From Planctomycetota bacterium (GTDB lineage: Bacteria > Planctomycetota > Planctomycetia > Pirellulales > Pirellulaceae): 64,000 nucleotides of DNA. The notes under the pieces were generated by a model, which searched no databases, was not told the DNA's origin, and saw nothing but the letters and a program-made list of their open reading frames with translations. This document shows, piece by piece, positions 1 through 10,299 of the stretch. Position numbers and translations under genes: made by a program. The stretch's first letter is position 1. Each line of letters begins with the position of its first letter. The stretch covers positions 248,001 through 312,000 of the forward strand of contig VGZA01000001.1 of assembly GCA_016872775.1 (NCBI GenBank), written 5' to 3'.

Positions 1-47
1 AACCGGCGGGCTCGCCGCAACAACCCAACGCAGGAAAGCAACCGGAC

Positions 48-944
48 GTGGATGAAGGCACGACGCGCATCGCCGAACGACTCGACCCGCGTATTCTGGC
101 GAGGTTGAAGGGACTGCGCGTGCGAGCTCATCGGATCGTAGAGGGTTATGTGGCGGGCCTGCACCGCAGCCCCTTTCGAGGATTCTCGATTGAGTTCGCC
201 GAGCATCGCGAGTACGTTCCCGGCGACGACTTGCGCTACGTCGATTGGAAAGTGTACGGCCGTACCGATAAGTATTACGTCAAGCAGTACGAGGACGAAA
301 CGAACCTGGTCTGTTACCTGCTGCTGGACGTCAGCGAGAGCATGCGCTACCAGGGCCCCGGGGCGCCACTGTCGAAATTCGAATACGCGCAATGCCTGGC
401 CGCCGCGCTCGGTTACCTGGTCGTGATGCAGCGGGACGCCGTGGGACTGGCCACATTCGATAACCAGTTACGGCAATGGCTGCGTCCGGCGGGAAATCCA
501 GCCCACCACCAGCAGCTGATGTCGATCATGGAATCGACACGCCCCGTCGCCAAGACCGCCATGGACCAGACGTTGCATGCCATCGCCGAGCGGCTTACCA
601 AGCGCAGTCTGGTGTATATTTTCAGCGACTGCCTGGACGATCCCGACGCACTGCTGCGGGGCTTAAAACATTTCCGGCACCGCCGGCATGAGGTTACGTT
701 GCTGCAGATACTCGACCCCTACGAGCTCGAATTTCCGTTTCGCGGTACGACGCTGTTCCGCGGATTGGAGCAGTTCCCCGACCTGGTCGCCGACCCATCA
801 TCTTTGCGCGCGGCGTATCTCGAGGAATTACAGCATTTCCTTCGCGTCGTCCGATCGGGAACCGTGGAACTGGGCATGGCGTATCGACTGCTGCGTACCG
901 ATCAGCCGTTCGATCGGGCATTGACGACGATTCTGCACCATTGA
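48..944 (+). CDS. DUF58 domain-containing protein
   Basis: Cytoplasmic DUF58 protein of the kind that sits with MoxR ATPases and VWA (Bat) proteins; the molecular role is not established in the family. The hallmark is visible around residues 47-85: EFAEHREYVPGDDLRYVDWK followed by GRTDKYYVKQYE. A VWA-like stretch with LLLDVSESM follows. The start is taken as GTG at 48, but the reading frame stays open to the left edge of the window, so the true start may be slightly upstream or outside. It is followed after 25 bases by a BatA/VWA protein and is the first visible gene of a seven- to eight-gene operon. A MoxR-type ATPase would be expected just left of the window (inference). Confidence 0.9.
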   Translation: MDEGTTRIAERLDPRILARLKGLRVRAHRIVEGYVAGLHRSPFRGFSIEFAEHREYVPGDDLRYVDWKVYGRTDKYYVKQYEDETNLVCYLLLDVSESMRYQGPGAPLSKFEYAQCLAAALGYLVVMQRDAVGLATFDNQLRQWLRPAGNPAHHQQLMSIMESTRPVAKTAMDQTLHAIAERLTKRSLVYIFSDCLDDPDALLRGLKHFRHRRHEVTLLQILDPYELEFPFRGTTLFRGLEQFPDLVADPSSLRAAYLEELQHFLRVVRSGTVELGMAYRLLRTDQPFDRALTTILHH

Positions 945-969
945 AGTCGGGAAAGGACAGAGCACCGTC

Positions 970-3153
970 GTGGTTTGGCCGTTTGCGAGCGGATCGCTGT
1001 TATGGTGGGGACTGGCCGCCGCCATTCCGGTCGCGCTGCATCTGTGGAATCGGCGACGTTACCAGGAGCACTCCTGGGCGGCGATGGCGTTCCTCTTGGC
1101 CGCAATGCGCAAGAATGCGCGGCGGCTCCGCTTGGAGCAATTGCTGCTGCTGTTGCTGCGGGTGGCGATCCTGCTGCTGCTGGCGACGGCGCTGGCGGAG
1201 CCGGTTCTGCGCGGTCCGACGGAGCCAGGAACGGGCGCGCAACCGTCGGGTGGCACCCAACATCTGATCGTGTTGGACGCATCCTATTCCATGGCGGCGC
1301 GACGCGGCGATCGCACGCTCTTCGAGTGGGCGCAACAGGAAGCGATCCAGCTGGTCCGCGACGCCCGAGCCGGCGACGGATTCCTGCTGATGCTGATGTC
1401 CGATCCGCCGCGATCGCTGATCGGCCGAGGCACCTTCGATACCTCCGCGGTCGTCGACGAGATTGTTCGCGCGGCGGTGATCGACGGCGGAGCCGATTGG
1501 GGCAGTTCCCTGGCGGAAATGGAGCGGTTACTGCGGGACGCCCGCGAGCAGATGCCTACCCTCACCAGGCAACGGATCACGTTGTATACCGATCTGGGCA
1601 AAACGACCTGGCGTGACGTCGGGCGCGATGATCTTCGCGCGCGCCTGGAACAACTCGATCGTCATGCCGAACTCCACCTGCGGCAACTCGCGCCCGATCG
1701 CAACGACAATCGCGCGATCACGCGCATGGAACTGCGCGACGCGCAACGGACCGTGGGAGACACCGCCACGATCGAAGTCGAGGCGCGAAATTTCGGCGCC
1801 AACGCTTCCGGCGAGTTGGCGATCGAACTGTGGATCGATGGCGAACCGCGCGGCCGGCAGGCGCTGGAGTTGCCGGCCGGCTCGGCCGGCACCGTGACGT
1901 TCCAGGCTCGCTTGGATGTCGCCGGCGAACATGCTCTGCGGGTGGTGATTCCGGACGACGTGCTGGCGACGGACAACCAGCGTTGGTTGAGTCTGCCGAT
2001 TCGCGAATCGCTGCGCCTGCTCTGCGTGGAGGGAACCCCCAATGAGGCTCGATTGCTGCGTTGGGCACTGGAGCCGCTGCGCGGCGACGGCGGGCGAGCG
2101 CGCGTCGATCGCGCCGGCCCCGAAATGCTCCTCGAGGCCGATCTCCGCGGATACGATGGCCTGTTTCTTTGCAACGTCTCTCAATTCACAAAGGAAGAGG
2201 GACAAGCCCTGGCACGCTATCTTCGTCACGGCGGGGGGATCGTGATCTTCGCCGGCGATCAGGCCCAACCATCCAACTACAACCGCGTGCTGGCGGAAGC
2301 CGGTGACGATCGCGTTTCGCCCGTGCGGTTTGGAACCGCGGAGTCTCTGACGGAACCAGGTCTCGACCCGGGCGATTACTCCCATCCCTTGACGATTGCG
2401 TTCCGCGGTCAGGAGCGGTCGGGCCTGTTGACGACACCGGTCTGGCGATTCATGCCGCTGGAACTCGTCGATCCGCAAACGGGCCGCGTCGCGCTGCGGA
2501 CGGTGAACGGTGGCGTTATCGCCGCCGACGAACAGATCGGCGACGGCCACTGTCTGGTATTCGGCACGGCGGTGTCGACGTCGTCGATCGATCGGACGAC
2601 CGATCCTGCGACGCCCTGGACCGCCTTGCCGACCTGGCCCAGCTTTGTTCCGCTCGTGCAGGAATCGCTGGCGCTGATCGTTCGACCCGACGGTCGCAGC
2701 CGCAACTGGGAAGTCGGAGCCGCACTGTATGGCATGCTTGGGTCGCCGGACGAGCAGGAGATCTATTTCCGCGGTCCGATCGATGACGACGGCGCGTGGC
2801 CCGGGGGCGAGCGACTGCGTGTCGAACTGGAGCGTGATCGCTGGACCTGGAGACGGCAGGGCGTCGATCGGCGAGGGCTGTACCGTGTGGAGGGCGGCAC
2901 CGATCGCGCCTGGTGGCAGTGGCATGCCGTGAATATCGATGCTGTGGAAAGTGATCTCGCGGCGCTCGCGTACGACGAGTTGCCGGAGAGTCTGCGGCGA
3001 GGCGGACCATCCGATCTCGATACGAAAAGTGGGGGCGAACCGCGTCCGGGCCGGCCGCTGTTCCAGGCGTTGCTGTTGGCCGTCGCCAGCTTGATGCTCG
3101 TGGAATCGCATCTCGCCGCCCACTGGGGGAGTCGGGGGAGGACGCAACGATGA
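970..3153 (+). CDS. BatA/VWA domain membrane protein
   Basis: 727-residue membrane protein with an N-terminal BatA-type double transmembrane module: a first helix at about residues 7-24 ending in PVALHLWNRRRY, then a Leu-rich helix at about 57-76. A von Willebrand A-like domain follows with an intact MIDAS start DASYS near residue 99, and a last hydrophobic segment lies near residues 694-710. The start is GTG at 970, chosen because the hydrophobic BatA N-terminus begins immediately after it. It overlaps the next VWA gene by four bases (ATGA), so the two are translationally coupled. Family knowledge: such proteins work with MoxR/DUF58 partners in envelope or stress functions; the substrate here is unknown. 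Confidence 0.88.
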   Translation: MVWPFASGSLLWWGLAAAIPVALHLWNRRRYQEHSWAAMAFLLAAMRKNARRLRLEQLLLLLLRVAILLLLATALAEPVLRGPTEPGTGAQPSGGTQHLIVLDASYSMAARRGDRTLFEWAQQEAIQLVRDARAGDGFLLMLMSDPPRSLIGRGTFDTSAVVDEIVRAAVIDGGADWGSSLAEMERLLRDAREQMPTLTRQRITLYTDLGKTTWRDVGRDDLRARLEQLDRHAELHLRQLAPDRNDNRAITRMELRDAQRTVGDTATIEVEARNFGANASGELAIELWIDGEPRGRQALELPAGSAGTVTFQARLDVAGEHALRVVIPDDVLATDNQRWLSLPIRESLRLLCVEGTPNEARLLRWALEPLRGDGGRARVDRAGPEMLLEADLRGYDGLFLCNVSQFTKEEGQALARYLRHGGGIVIFAGDQAQPSNYNRVLAEAGDDRVSPVRFGTAESLTEPGLDPGDYSHPLTIAFRGQERSGLLTTPVWRFMPLELVDPQTGRVALRTVNGGVIAADEQIGDGHCLVFGTAVSTSSIDRTTDPATPWTALPTWPSFVPLVQESLALIVRPDGRSRNWEVGAALYGMLGSPDEQEIYFRGPIDDDGAWPGGERLRVELERDRWTWRRQGVDRRGLYRVEGGTDRAWWQWHAVNIDAVESDLAALAYDELPESLRRGGPSDLDTKSGGEPRPGRPLFQALLLAVASLMLVESHLAAHWGSRGRTQR

Positions 3154-5558
3154 TCCGTGCGTTCGTGCTCTGGATCAGCGAACTGTTCTCCGGCGATCCT
3201 CCCGCGCCGGCAGGGCAGGGGAGCGAGTCCAACCTGACACATCAATGGCCGTTAACCGCTTCCGCCACACTGCTGGGATTGGGGATTGTCGTCGCCTTGG
3301 TCGGGCTGGCGTACCGACGAGAAATTCTTGACAACGGTCGCTTCCGCTGGCTGTTAGGCACGCTGCGCATCGCCGCACTGGCCGTCATCCTGGGAATGAT
3401 GGCCGGCTGGGCGCGCGACCGCCATCGTACCGATTTGGCCGATCTCTGCCTGGTGTTCGATGCGTCGGCAAGCATGGCGTTCGCGGATCGCTGGGAAAAT
3501 GAGCCGTGGGTGCGAAGCCTGCAATCGCGGGCCGAGGCTGCCGGACTGACGGAACTCTCCCGAATCAACATTGCCAAGAGCCTGCTGCTGGATCCCGCGT
3601 CGAACTGGAATCGAGAGTTGGCCGCCCGCTACCACCCGCGTCTGTTCACGGTTGGATCGACCACCGACGTGCTTCCGGATAATGCCGCGGCGCGGGATTC
3701 GGCATTGCGGGCGCTCCTCGCCGATCAGCCGACGACTCGACTGGGCGTCGGTCTGCGAGAGGTGCTGGAGTTGCAGCGAGGTCGACCAACCGCCGCGATT
3801 ATCCTGTTCAGCGACGGCATCACGACGGAGGGGGTTGGGATGAGTGACGCCGCGGAAATCGCCAGGACCCGTCAGATTCCGCTGTACACCGTGGCGACCG
3901 GCAGCGAGTCGGCGCAATGCGATGTCTGGATTCAGGATCTGGTGGTCGACGATGTTGCATTTGTCAACGACCAGCTCACCTTCGACGTGCAGCTGGGCGC
4001 CAGTGGCTGCGCGGGAAAGCCGATCCGATTGCGGTTGTTCGAACAGGGCAACGATCTTCCATTAGACGAACAACGGGTCCCCGCGCCGGCCCGCCGCGAA
4101 ACGGCACGCGCACGGTTGACCCACCGTCCACGCAGCGCAGGCGATATCCGGTACCGTGTCGAGGCCGAGCCGTTGGATGAGGAACAGAACAGAGACAACA
4201 ATCAGCGAGAGCGTTCGGTACGCATCAGCGACGAATCGATCAAGGTCTTGTTCGTGCAAGGGTATCCAAGCTACGAGTTTCGCGCGCTGAAGACCCTGCT
4301 GGGGCGACAGCTCAAGTCGGACCGTCGCGGTGAACATGCGGTCGCGTTGCACACGTTGCTGCAGTCGGGCGATCCCGAGTACGTGCGCAGCGACAGCGCG
4401 GCGATTGCGGCGTTTCCGGCAACGCGCGACGAACTGTTCGAATACGACGTGGTGCTGTGGGGCGACTGCGATCCGTCGCTGCTGCCTGCCCATGCCGCCG
4501 ATAACCTGGCGGAGTTTGTGCGCGTTCGCAGCGGCGGCCTAGTTCTGCTCTGTGGACCCCGTTTTACACCGTTCGGATTCCGCGACGAAATGTTCCTCGA
4601 CCTGCTACCCGCGCGGCGGGATGCCGTGGCGGCTCCTCCTGCCTTTGGCGACATTGAAATCGGTTTTCAGACGCAGCCCAGTCTCGAGGGACAATCCAGT
4701 CCGTTGATCCAACTGGCCGACAGCCCCGCGGAGAGTGGGGAACAATGGCGATCACTGCCGCCACTCTTCTGGATGCTGGAGGTCAACGAACTCAAACCGG
4801 GTGTGAAGGTGCTGCTGGAACATCCGCAACGCACCGGGCGTGGCGGAACGCGGATGCCGCTGGTCACGATGCAGTATGTCGCGGCGGGTACGGTCGTGAC
4901 GCAATTCACGGACGAGACGTGGCGCTGGTCGCGGGCCGAGGCCGGCCCCCAGGCCTACGAACGTTATTGGGAACAGATGATCCGATATCTCGGCCGTTCG
5001 CGACTGCTCGGTTCCGATCGGATTGAATTATCGACGTACCGCCAGGGCGACTACACGTTGGGGGAGCCGGTACGGTTTCGAGCGCGGTTCCATGACCCGC
5101 GCAACGCGCCGTCGGCCGATCAGGGGGTGGTCCTGGCGCTGCAACATGCGTCGGGCACCCGCCGCACGCTCCAGCTGGCCCGCGAGCCTGCGTCCCGGGG
5201 CGTTTTTGAAGGATCGGCGAGCCTGCTTGCGGAAGGCGAATACCGCGCGTGGCTGATTGAGCCAACGTTGAAGGGAGCCCCGTCCAGCGTTGACTTCCGC
5301 ATTCTGCCGGCGCGGACGGAGACGGCGCGGCTCGAGGTCGACCTCGCGGAACTGAGCGCGGCGGCGGAAAGGTCCGCGGGTCAAATGTTCCGCGTCTCGG
5401 AAATCGACCGTTTGTTGACGGAACTTCCGTTGGGACGTCGCGTGCGGGTGGAGCCGATGCCGGCCCAGCCGCTCTGGAATCTGTGGCCGTGGCCCACGCT
5501 GTTCGTGGCGCTGCTCACGGCCGAATGGCTCATCCGTAAGCGAGCGGGACTGTTATAA
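3150..5558 (+). CDS. VWA and glutamine amidotransferase-like membrane protein
   Basis: 802-residue membrane protein. Two transmembrane segments lie at about residues 36-56 and 69-86, then a VWA-like domain with DASAS (residues ~104-108, MIDAS-like) and a LFSDG strand end. In the middle is a class-I glutamine-amidotransferase-like fold (VLFVQGYPSYEFRALKTLL), usually catalytically dead in this family. A final transmembrane helix sits at the C-terminus (LFVALLTAEWLIRKRAG). It overlaps the preceding BatA-like gene by four bases. Its stop codon is embedded in an extended -10 promoter element for the next gene. The arrangement matches planctomycete operons pairing two VWA membrane proteins with DUF58; the function is inferred only at the level of a membrane-complex partner. 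Confidence 0.86.
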   Translation: MIRAFVLWISELFSGDPPAPAGQGSESNLTHQWPLTASATLLGLGIVVALVGLAYRREILDNGRFRWLLGTLRIAALAVILGMMAGWARDRHRTDLADLCLVFDASASMAFADRWENEPWVRSLQSRAEAAGLTELSRINIAKSLLLDPASNWNRELAARYHPRLFTVGSTTDVLPDNAAARDSALRALLADQPTTRLGVGLREVLELQRGRPTAAIILFSDGITTEGVGMSDAAEIARTRQIPLYTVATGSESAQCDVWIQDLVVDDVAFVNDQLTFDVQLGASGCAGKPIRLRLFEQGNDLPLDEQRVPAPARRETARARLTHRPRSAGDIRYRVEAEPLDEEQNRDNNQRERSVRISDESIKVLFVQGYPSYEFRALKTLLGRQLKSDRRGEHAVALHTLLQSGDPEYVRSDSAAIAAFPATRDELFEYDVVLWGDCDPSLLPAHAADNLAEFVRVRSGGLVLLCGPRFTPFGFRDEMFLDLLPARRDAVAAPPAFGDIEIGFQTQPSLEGQSSPLIQLADSPAESGEQWRSLPPLFWMLEVNELKPGVKVLLEHPQRTGRGGTRMPLVTMQYVAAGTVVTQFTDETWRWSRAEAGPQAYERYWEQMIRYLGRSRLLGSDRIELSTYRQGDYTLGEPVRFRARFHDPRNAPSADQGVVLALQHASGTRRTLQLAREPASRGVFEGSASLLAEGEYRAWLIEPTLKGAPSSVDFRILPARTETARLEVDLAELSAAAERSAGQMFRVSEIDRLLTELPLGRRVRVEPMPAQPLWNLWPWPTLFVALLTAEWLIRKRAGLL

Positions 5559-5559
5559 T
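5551..5559 (+). promoter_or_regulatory. Extended -10 promoter element overlapping a stop codon
   Basis: TGTTATAAT fits the extended -10 consensus TGnTATAAT exactly. No convincing -35 box lies 16-18 bases upstream, as expected for extended -10 promoters. The TAA stop of the preceding VWA gene (5556-5558) lies inside the hexamer. A start near 5566 would give a leader of about 44 nt for the gene at 5610, providing an internal promoter in the operon. Confidence 0.5.
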
Positions 5560-5609
5560 TGGAAACAAAGCGTCGTGTGTGCTCCATTTTGGCGTGGCGG
5601 TAACCACCG

Positions 5610-8600
5610 ATGTCCCAGGTTTTGGAAAGTCAAGTTTCACAAGTGGCGCGGTCCCGACGCCGCGTGCGCTGGCAGGCAGGCGGCGCGGCCTGCCTGGCGG
5701 GACTGCTGGGCGCCGCCGCCTGCGTGGGACTGCTCGACTACCTGATCCATTTCCGCGATCCTGGCCTGCGCCTGCTCGGTTCGGCACTGGTGCTGGCAAC
5801 CGTCGGCCAGATCGCGCGACGCGCAATCTGGCCGCTGTTGACGGAGTCGGTCAGTCTGTTGGCGACGGCGAGGAGCATCGAACGGCAGTTCCCGGAACTG
5901 GGCGACGCTTTGGCCAGTTCGATCGAATTTCTCTCCCAGCCCATAGACGATCCCCGCGCCGGCTCGTCGAGCCTGCGACGATCGGTTGTCGTCCGCACTG
6001 CCTCCCTCATGGAATCGTTGGACTGGAAGGCGGCCGTCGATCACGGTCCCGCTCGCAAGGCACTTCGCCTGGCAGCCATACTTCTGCTCTCGGTCCTGTT
6101 GCTGGCGATGCTGGATATCGACGGGGCCTGGCGGGCGGCGCAGCGACTCGCCCAGCCCTGGGAGCCCTTGCCCTGGCCGCAGTCATGCCTGCTGCGATTT
6201 GTCGAACTGCCCGAGCGCGTCGCGATCGGCAGTGAAGTCGAACTGACGGTCGGCAACCCGCAGGGACCACTGCCCGACCGCGTCCAGCTCCAGATTCGCT
6301 GGCAGGGAAAAGAGAGCGATCGCGAGCGGATCGAGTCGATCGAAATGAGCCGGCAAGGATCGCTGGCGATGCACCGGCTGGCCAAAGTCACCGTCCCGTT
6401 CGCCGTTCGCGTCCGTGGCGGCGACGACGAGTCCGACGACTGGCACTCCGTCCAGGTCATCCCGCCGCCTCGACTTGAATTCGCGGAGCTTTCCATCATT
6501 CCGCCGCAGTACACCGGTTGGACGCCCACGACATCCCAGGGTCCCTACGTTCGAATGCTGGTCGGTTCCCGTCTGGCCGCGCGCGGGGCGTCGAACGAAC
6601 CGCTCCAGACGGCTCGATTGCGCACCACGCTCGCCGCGCCGAACCGCGACCCCGACGTTGCGGAGAAGCGCGCGGCCGACGAGTGGTGGCCTTTGGATCT
6701 CGACGCCGAACAACGCCGATTTGCCTCCCCGGAAAACGGCGACCGACTCTGGAAGGCTCACGCATCGTTCCTGTTGCATTGGGAGCTGCTAAGCCAGCAA
6801 GGAGTGCTCGGTCAGTCGGAGCCCGAGTGGTCGATTCGCGTGGTGGCCGATCAGCCGCCCGCCGTCGCGATCGTCTCGTCCACGATTCCTTCCGAACTGA
6901 CCGCTGCCGCCCGAATCCCGCTCCGCATCGCCGTGAAAGACGACCTGGCAATTCGCGAAGTGCGCGTCGAGCTTTACGCCGGCGACGCTTCGCCCAACCT
7001 GCTGAACTCGCCCCCGGGGGAGGCGGAGCCAAATTCCACGGGTTCGGAACAAACGGACGCGGTAGCCGCCGCTGATTCCGGCAGGCTCTGGAGTGAACCG
7101 GTCTTTGAGTCCGCGCCGATCGCCACGGAATCGCGAGAGGCTTGGGGAGAGAGCGACAGCCGACAGTTCGAGTTTGAACTGGACTTGAGCCGCGTTGCTG
7201 GCCTGCAGCCCGGGATGGCGATCGATCTGGTCGTAACCGCCAGCGATTTCCTGCCCCAGACGGGCCGCACATCCCGGCGGCGACTTACCCTTGTCGGGCA
7301 AGACCAGTTGCGCGAACGGCTGAGCGGAGAATACGCGAGGATTTTGGCGCAGTTGGCGGAAACAGTTCAGGCTCAGTCGGAATGCAGGACGCGAACCCGC
7401 GCGATCGAACTTGGGTTGGGATCGTCCAGCGAGACATGGCGCGATCGATTGGACCGGCTGGAAGTTGCCGAGTTGAATCAGCGCCAGGTGGCTCGTGCTT
7501 TGGGAACGGAGTTGCCCGGCGCGACAGCGCAACTCGATCGCGCGTTGGAAGAATTGCGTCTGAATCGGCTGGACAGCGGTGATGAATTGCAACGGCTGAT
7601 GGACGTCCGCGACGAAGTCGTGCGGATACGGAGGGAACCGGTTGCGACGGCGGAATCGGAACTAGGCACGGCGCTTCGCGTGATCAAAGCGTCCGCGGGC
7701 AGGGAACTACCGGCCCGTGAGCCGACCGATGCCGCACGCGAGGAAGTTGCCTCGCGCGTGGCCGGCGCGCTAACCGGCCAGGACCGTGCCATCGAGTCGC
7801 TGGAGAGCCTGCTGAAGCGATTTCAAGACTGGGACAGCTTCCAGCGGCTCGCGCGCGATCTGGAGAAAATGCGTCGAGAACAATCCGAACTTCGCGATCG
7901 GGCAGGCAGGCAGCTCGCGGAACTCCTGGCGGCGAACGGGCCCAACACCGAGGAGAATGAGGCGCTGGAACGGCGGCGAATTGCCGAGCGTCAAAACGAG
8001 CTCGCGCGTTCCCTGCAAAACATCCAGAACCGGATGTCCGAGATGTCGCGGCAATTGCACGACCTCGATCCACGGTCCTCGGAGCTGCTGGAAACCGCAC
8101 ACGCGGAGGCATTGCGCAGCGGGCTGGCCGGCCAGATGCGGGTTGCCGCGGAGAGCATCGATCAGGGGCGTTGGGGAACGGCCCAGGAGGAGCAATCAGC
8201 AATACTTTCCGGACTGGACGATCTGCTGCAGCAGCTGTCTGGTCGCCCGGTCACAAGGGAATCAGGCCGCGCGCGGGAACTGGCGAATGCGTCGAGTGAG
8301 TTAGACGATCTGGCGCAGCACCAACGCGACCTGCTGGCGGAGATCAGCCGCCTGCCCTCGGATACCGGTTCCGCCGCGATCACCTCGCGGCGCGAAATAG
8401 AAAGACTGGCGCGCGAGGAGCAGGGACTGGCGGCCCGCATCGAGGCACTGGGGGAGGAACTGAGCCGATTGGGTGAGGACACCGCGGCCGACATGCTGGA
8501 GCAGGCCGTCGCGGGCGCCCGCGACGCGGCGAACGCCGCACGACGCGGCGATAGCGCCGGCGCGCGGACCGGCGCAAACGAATCGGCCAGCCAACTCGAT

Positions 8601-9317
8601 GCGGCTCGTCAGCAACTTGCCGGCAAGCTGGTCGAAGCTCGCAAGGAACTGGCGGACAGTCTGTTGACGCGCGTCGAACGCATCGTGCGGGACGCGGCCC
8701 GGCGCGAACGAACGCTGTTGGCCCAGTTATCGGAAATCATCAAGGAATCGCCGTCCGCCACCGACCATCGGCACGCGGAGACGGTCGATGCGCGGCGGCA
8801 ACAGATCCGTACCGGACAGCTCGCGATCGCAGCGGAATTCGAACGGCTGCTCACTGACAGCGACGTACCACCGGCTTTCTCGCTGGTTTTCGAGAGCCTC
8901 GCGAACGTGTCCTCCCGACTGGCGGAGTCTGTCACCCATCCCCCGCTTGATCCGCAGTCGCTGACCGCGGCCAACCGAATCGTTCGCCAATTGGAGGCGC
9001 TCCTCGAGGCTTTAACCGCCTCCCGCGCCGCGGGTACTCGCGAGGATGCCTCCGGATCAAGCCCCGGCGAACCGCCCAATGACAAGGGTGACTCCGAACC
9101 GTCGGCCGACGGCCTTGACGTCGCCCAGTTGAAACTGGTCCACTGGCTGCAACAGACTTTGCGCGATCGCACCGCCGAACTGGAATCGTGGCGGCTGAAA
9201 CACGGGGATTGGACTGCCGATCAGCGCGACGAGATTGCACGCATGGCCGCCGAGCAATTGCGGATTGCGGAGTTGCTTGAGCGGTTGCGCGAAGTATCGT
9301 GGAGGAACCAGGAATGA
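5610..9317 (+). CDS. DUF4175-like large coiled-coil membrane protein
   Basis: 1235-residue protein. Hydrophobic segments at about residues 25-43 and 46-66, and a strong one near 150-168, place the N-terminus in the membrane. Residues ~200-520 look like beta-rich extracytoplasmic domains (ending VIPPPRLEFAELSIIPPQYTGW and later a QPPAVAIV repeat start). From about 560 to the end the protein is dominated by Glu/Arg/Leu/Ala-rich heptads, i.e. long coiled coils (RLARDLEKMRREQSELRDRA). This layout resembles DUF4175 proteins found beside Bat/VWA genes. It overlaps the next gene by four bases (ATGA). The role is unknown; a structural or signalling scaffold for the VWA proteins is an inference. Confidence 0.8.
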   Translation: MSQVLESQVSQVARSRRRVRWQAGGAACLAGLLGAAACVGLLDYLIHFRDPGLRLLGSALVLATVGQIARRAIWPLLTESVSLLATARSIERQFPELGDALASSIEFLSQPIDDPRAGSSSLRRSVVVRTASLMESLDWKAAVDHGPARKALRLAAILLLSVLLLAMLDIDGAWRAAQRLAQPWEPLPWPQSCLLRFVELPERVAIGSEVELTVGNPQGPLPDRVQLQIRWQGKESDRERIESIEMSRQGSLAMHRLAKVTVPFAVRVRGGDDESDDWHSVQVIPPPRLEFAELSIIPPQYTGWTPTTSQGPYVRMLVGSRLAARGASNEPLQTARLRTTLAAPNRDPDVAEKRAADEWWPLDLDAEQRRFASPENGDRLWKAHASFLLHWELLSQQGVLGQSEPEWSIRVVADQPPAVAIVSSTIPSELTAAARIPLRIAVKDDLAIREVRVELYAGDASPNLLNSPPGEAEPNSTGSEQTDAVAAADSGRLWSEPVFESAPIATESREAWGESDSRQFEFELDLSRVAGLQPGMAIDLVVTASDFLPQTGRTSRRRLTLVGQDQLRERLSGEYARILAQLAETVQAQSECRTRTRAIELGLGSSSETWRDRLDRLEVAELNQRQVARALGTELPGATAQLDRALEELRLNRLDSGDELQRLMDVRDEVVRIRREPVATAESELGTALRVIKASAGRELPAREPTDAAREEVASRVAGALTGQDRAIESLESLLKRFQDWDSFQRLARDLEKMRREQSELRDRAGRQLAELLAANGPNTEENEALERRRIAERQNELARSLQNIQNRMSEMSRQLHDLDPRSSELLETAHAEALRSGLAGQMRVAAESIDQGRWGTAQEEQSAILSGLDDLLQQLSGRPVTRESGRARELANASSELDDLAQHQRDLLAEISRLPSDTGSAAITSRREIERLAREEQGLAARIEALGEELSRLGEDTAADMLEQAVAGARDAANAARRGDSAGARTGANESASQLDAARQQLAGKLVEARKELADSLLTRVERIVRDAARRERTLLAQLSEIIKESPSATDHRHAETVDARRQQIRTGQLAIAAEFERLLTDSDVPPAFSLVFESLANVSSRLAESVTHPPLDPQSLTAANRIVRQLEALLEALTASRAAGTREDASGSSPGEPPNDKGDSEPSADGLDVAQLKLVHWLQQTLRDRTAELESWRLKHGDWTADQRDEIARMAAEQLRIAELLERLREVSWRNQE

Positions 9318-10291
9318 TGGTGACTCGATTGCACAACGCTTCCCCGCGCAACCACGACGGGCCGCCATGCGGCCAGCCGCCAACGTTTCCCGTGCCGCCG
9401 AATTTCCGATTGGCCGCAGCCGCGTTCGCGGTCCTCTCCGCCGTTCTGCTTCCGGTTCTTTCGCCCATGTTTGCGGTCGCGAACGAAGCGGCACCACCCG
9501 ACCGTCTGGCTCAGCGCCCGCCAGAACGCCCGAGTCGGCGCGCGACCGGTGAGGCGACGGGCAAAGCCGGCGCGCGCGCCACGGACGATCTGCTGAACGA
9601 TATTCCGGAGATCGATGCGCGGAAACGCACCGAGCGATCCTCGGACGCCGAGGACCAAAAGCGCGGGCGAGCCGCCGCCAAGGACGGCTCAACAGCGCCG
9701 CCGGGGCCGGGAAGGGACGAGGGCGAGGACATTGGACGTGGCAGGGCCGCTGGCGGGAGTGAGCCGCGCCGCGGCGGCCCGTCGTTGCGCGAATTGACCG
9801 ACAAGATGCGGCAAGTCCAGGCACGCATCGATCGGCACGACCTCTCCTCGGCAACCCAAACCCGGCAGCGGGAGATCGTTGAAGAACTGGATCGATTGAT
9901 CAGCGCGTTGGAGTCCCAGCAAGGGCAAGCTGGAGGTCGCGGCAGTCGCGCGGGCGGGAGCCCGCAACGCGACCCCGCCTCGAACGCCGACCGATCGTCG
10001 GCCGCTACCGCCGATTCGCCCGGCGATGGTGAGCAGCAGGGCGAGCCGGAACCCGGCAGCCAGAAAGGCACTCCCCGGCCGTCGGACCGCGGCGTTGCGA
10101 ATGCGGAACGAAAGCAAGACGCTGATGGCGGGCCGCCGTCGAACGCGGCGCGCCAACGGATGAAGTCGGTATGGGGGCAACTCCCAGAACGGGTACGGCA
10201 ACAGATGCTGAATCTGGCTCCCGATCTGTTTCTGCCAAAATACGAACGGATGATCGAGGAATATTACCAGCGACTTTCGGAATCGGAGTAG
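9314..10291 (+). CDS. Secreted or membrane-anchored low-complexity hypothetical protein
   Basis: 325 residues. The start ATG at 9314 overlaps the previous stop (ATGA) and is preceded by GAGGAACCAGGA; an in-frame GTG at 9299 lies inside the upstream gene and is less likely. A hydrophobic signal or anchor segment lies at about residues 30-52, followed by a long Ala/Gly/Arg/Ser/Pro-rich disordered region. A short coiled coil (ELTDKMRQVQARIDRHD) and a compact C-terminal block (VWGQLPERVRQQML...PKYERMIEEYYQRL) are probably the only folded parts. It precedes the prenyltransferase-repeat gene by 8 bases and shares its operon. No family function is known to me; the C-terminal block is the best handle for homology. 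Confidence 0.75.
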   Translation: MMVTRLHNASPRNHDGPPCGQPPTFPVPPNFRLAAAAFAVLSAVLLPVLSPMFAVANEAAPPDRLAQRPPERPSRRATGEATGKAGARATDDLLNDIPEIDARKRTERSSDAEDQKRGRAAAKDGSTAPPGPGRDEGEDIGRGRAAGGSEPRRGGPSLRELTDKMRQVQARIDRHDLSSATQTRQREIVEELDRLISALESQQGQAGGRGSRAGGSPQRDPASNADRSSAATADSPGDGEQQGEPEPGSQKGTPRPSDRGVANAERKQDADGGPPSNAARQRMKSVWGQLPERVRQQMLNLAPDLFLPKYERMIEEYYQRLSESE

Positions 10292-10299
10292 GCGCGAGC

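Noticed and set aside
1528-3147. 539-codon minus-strand ORF
   Set aside because: Antisense to the BatA/VWA gene, low-complexity composition.
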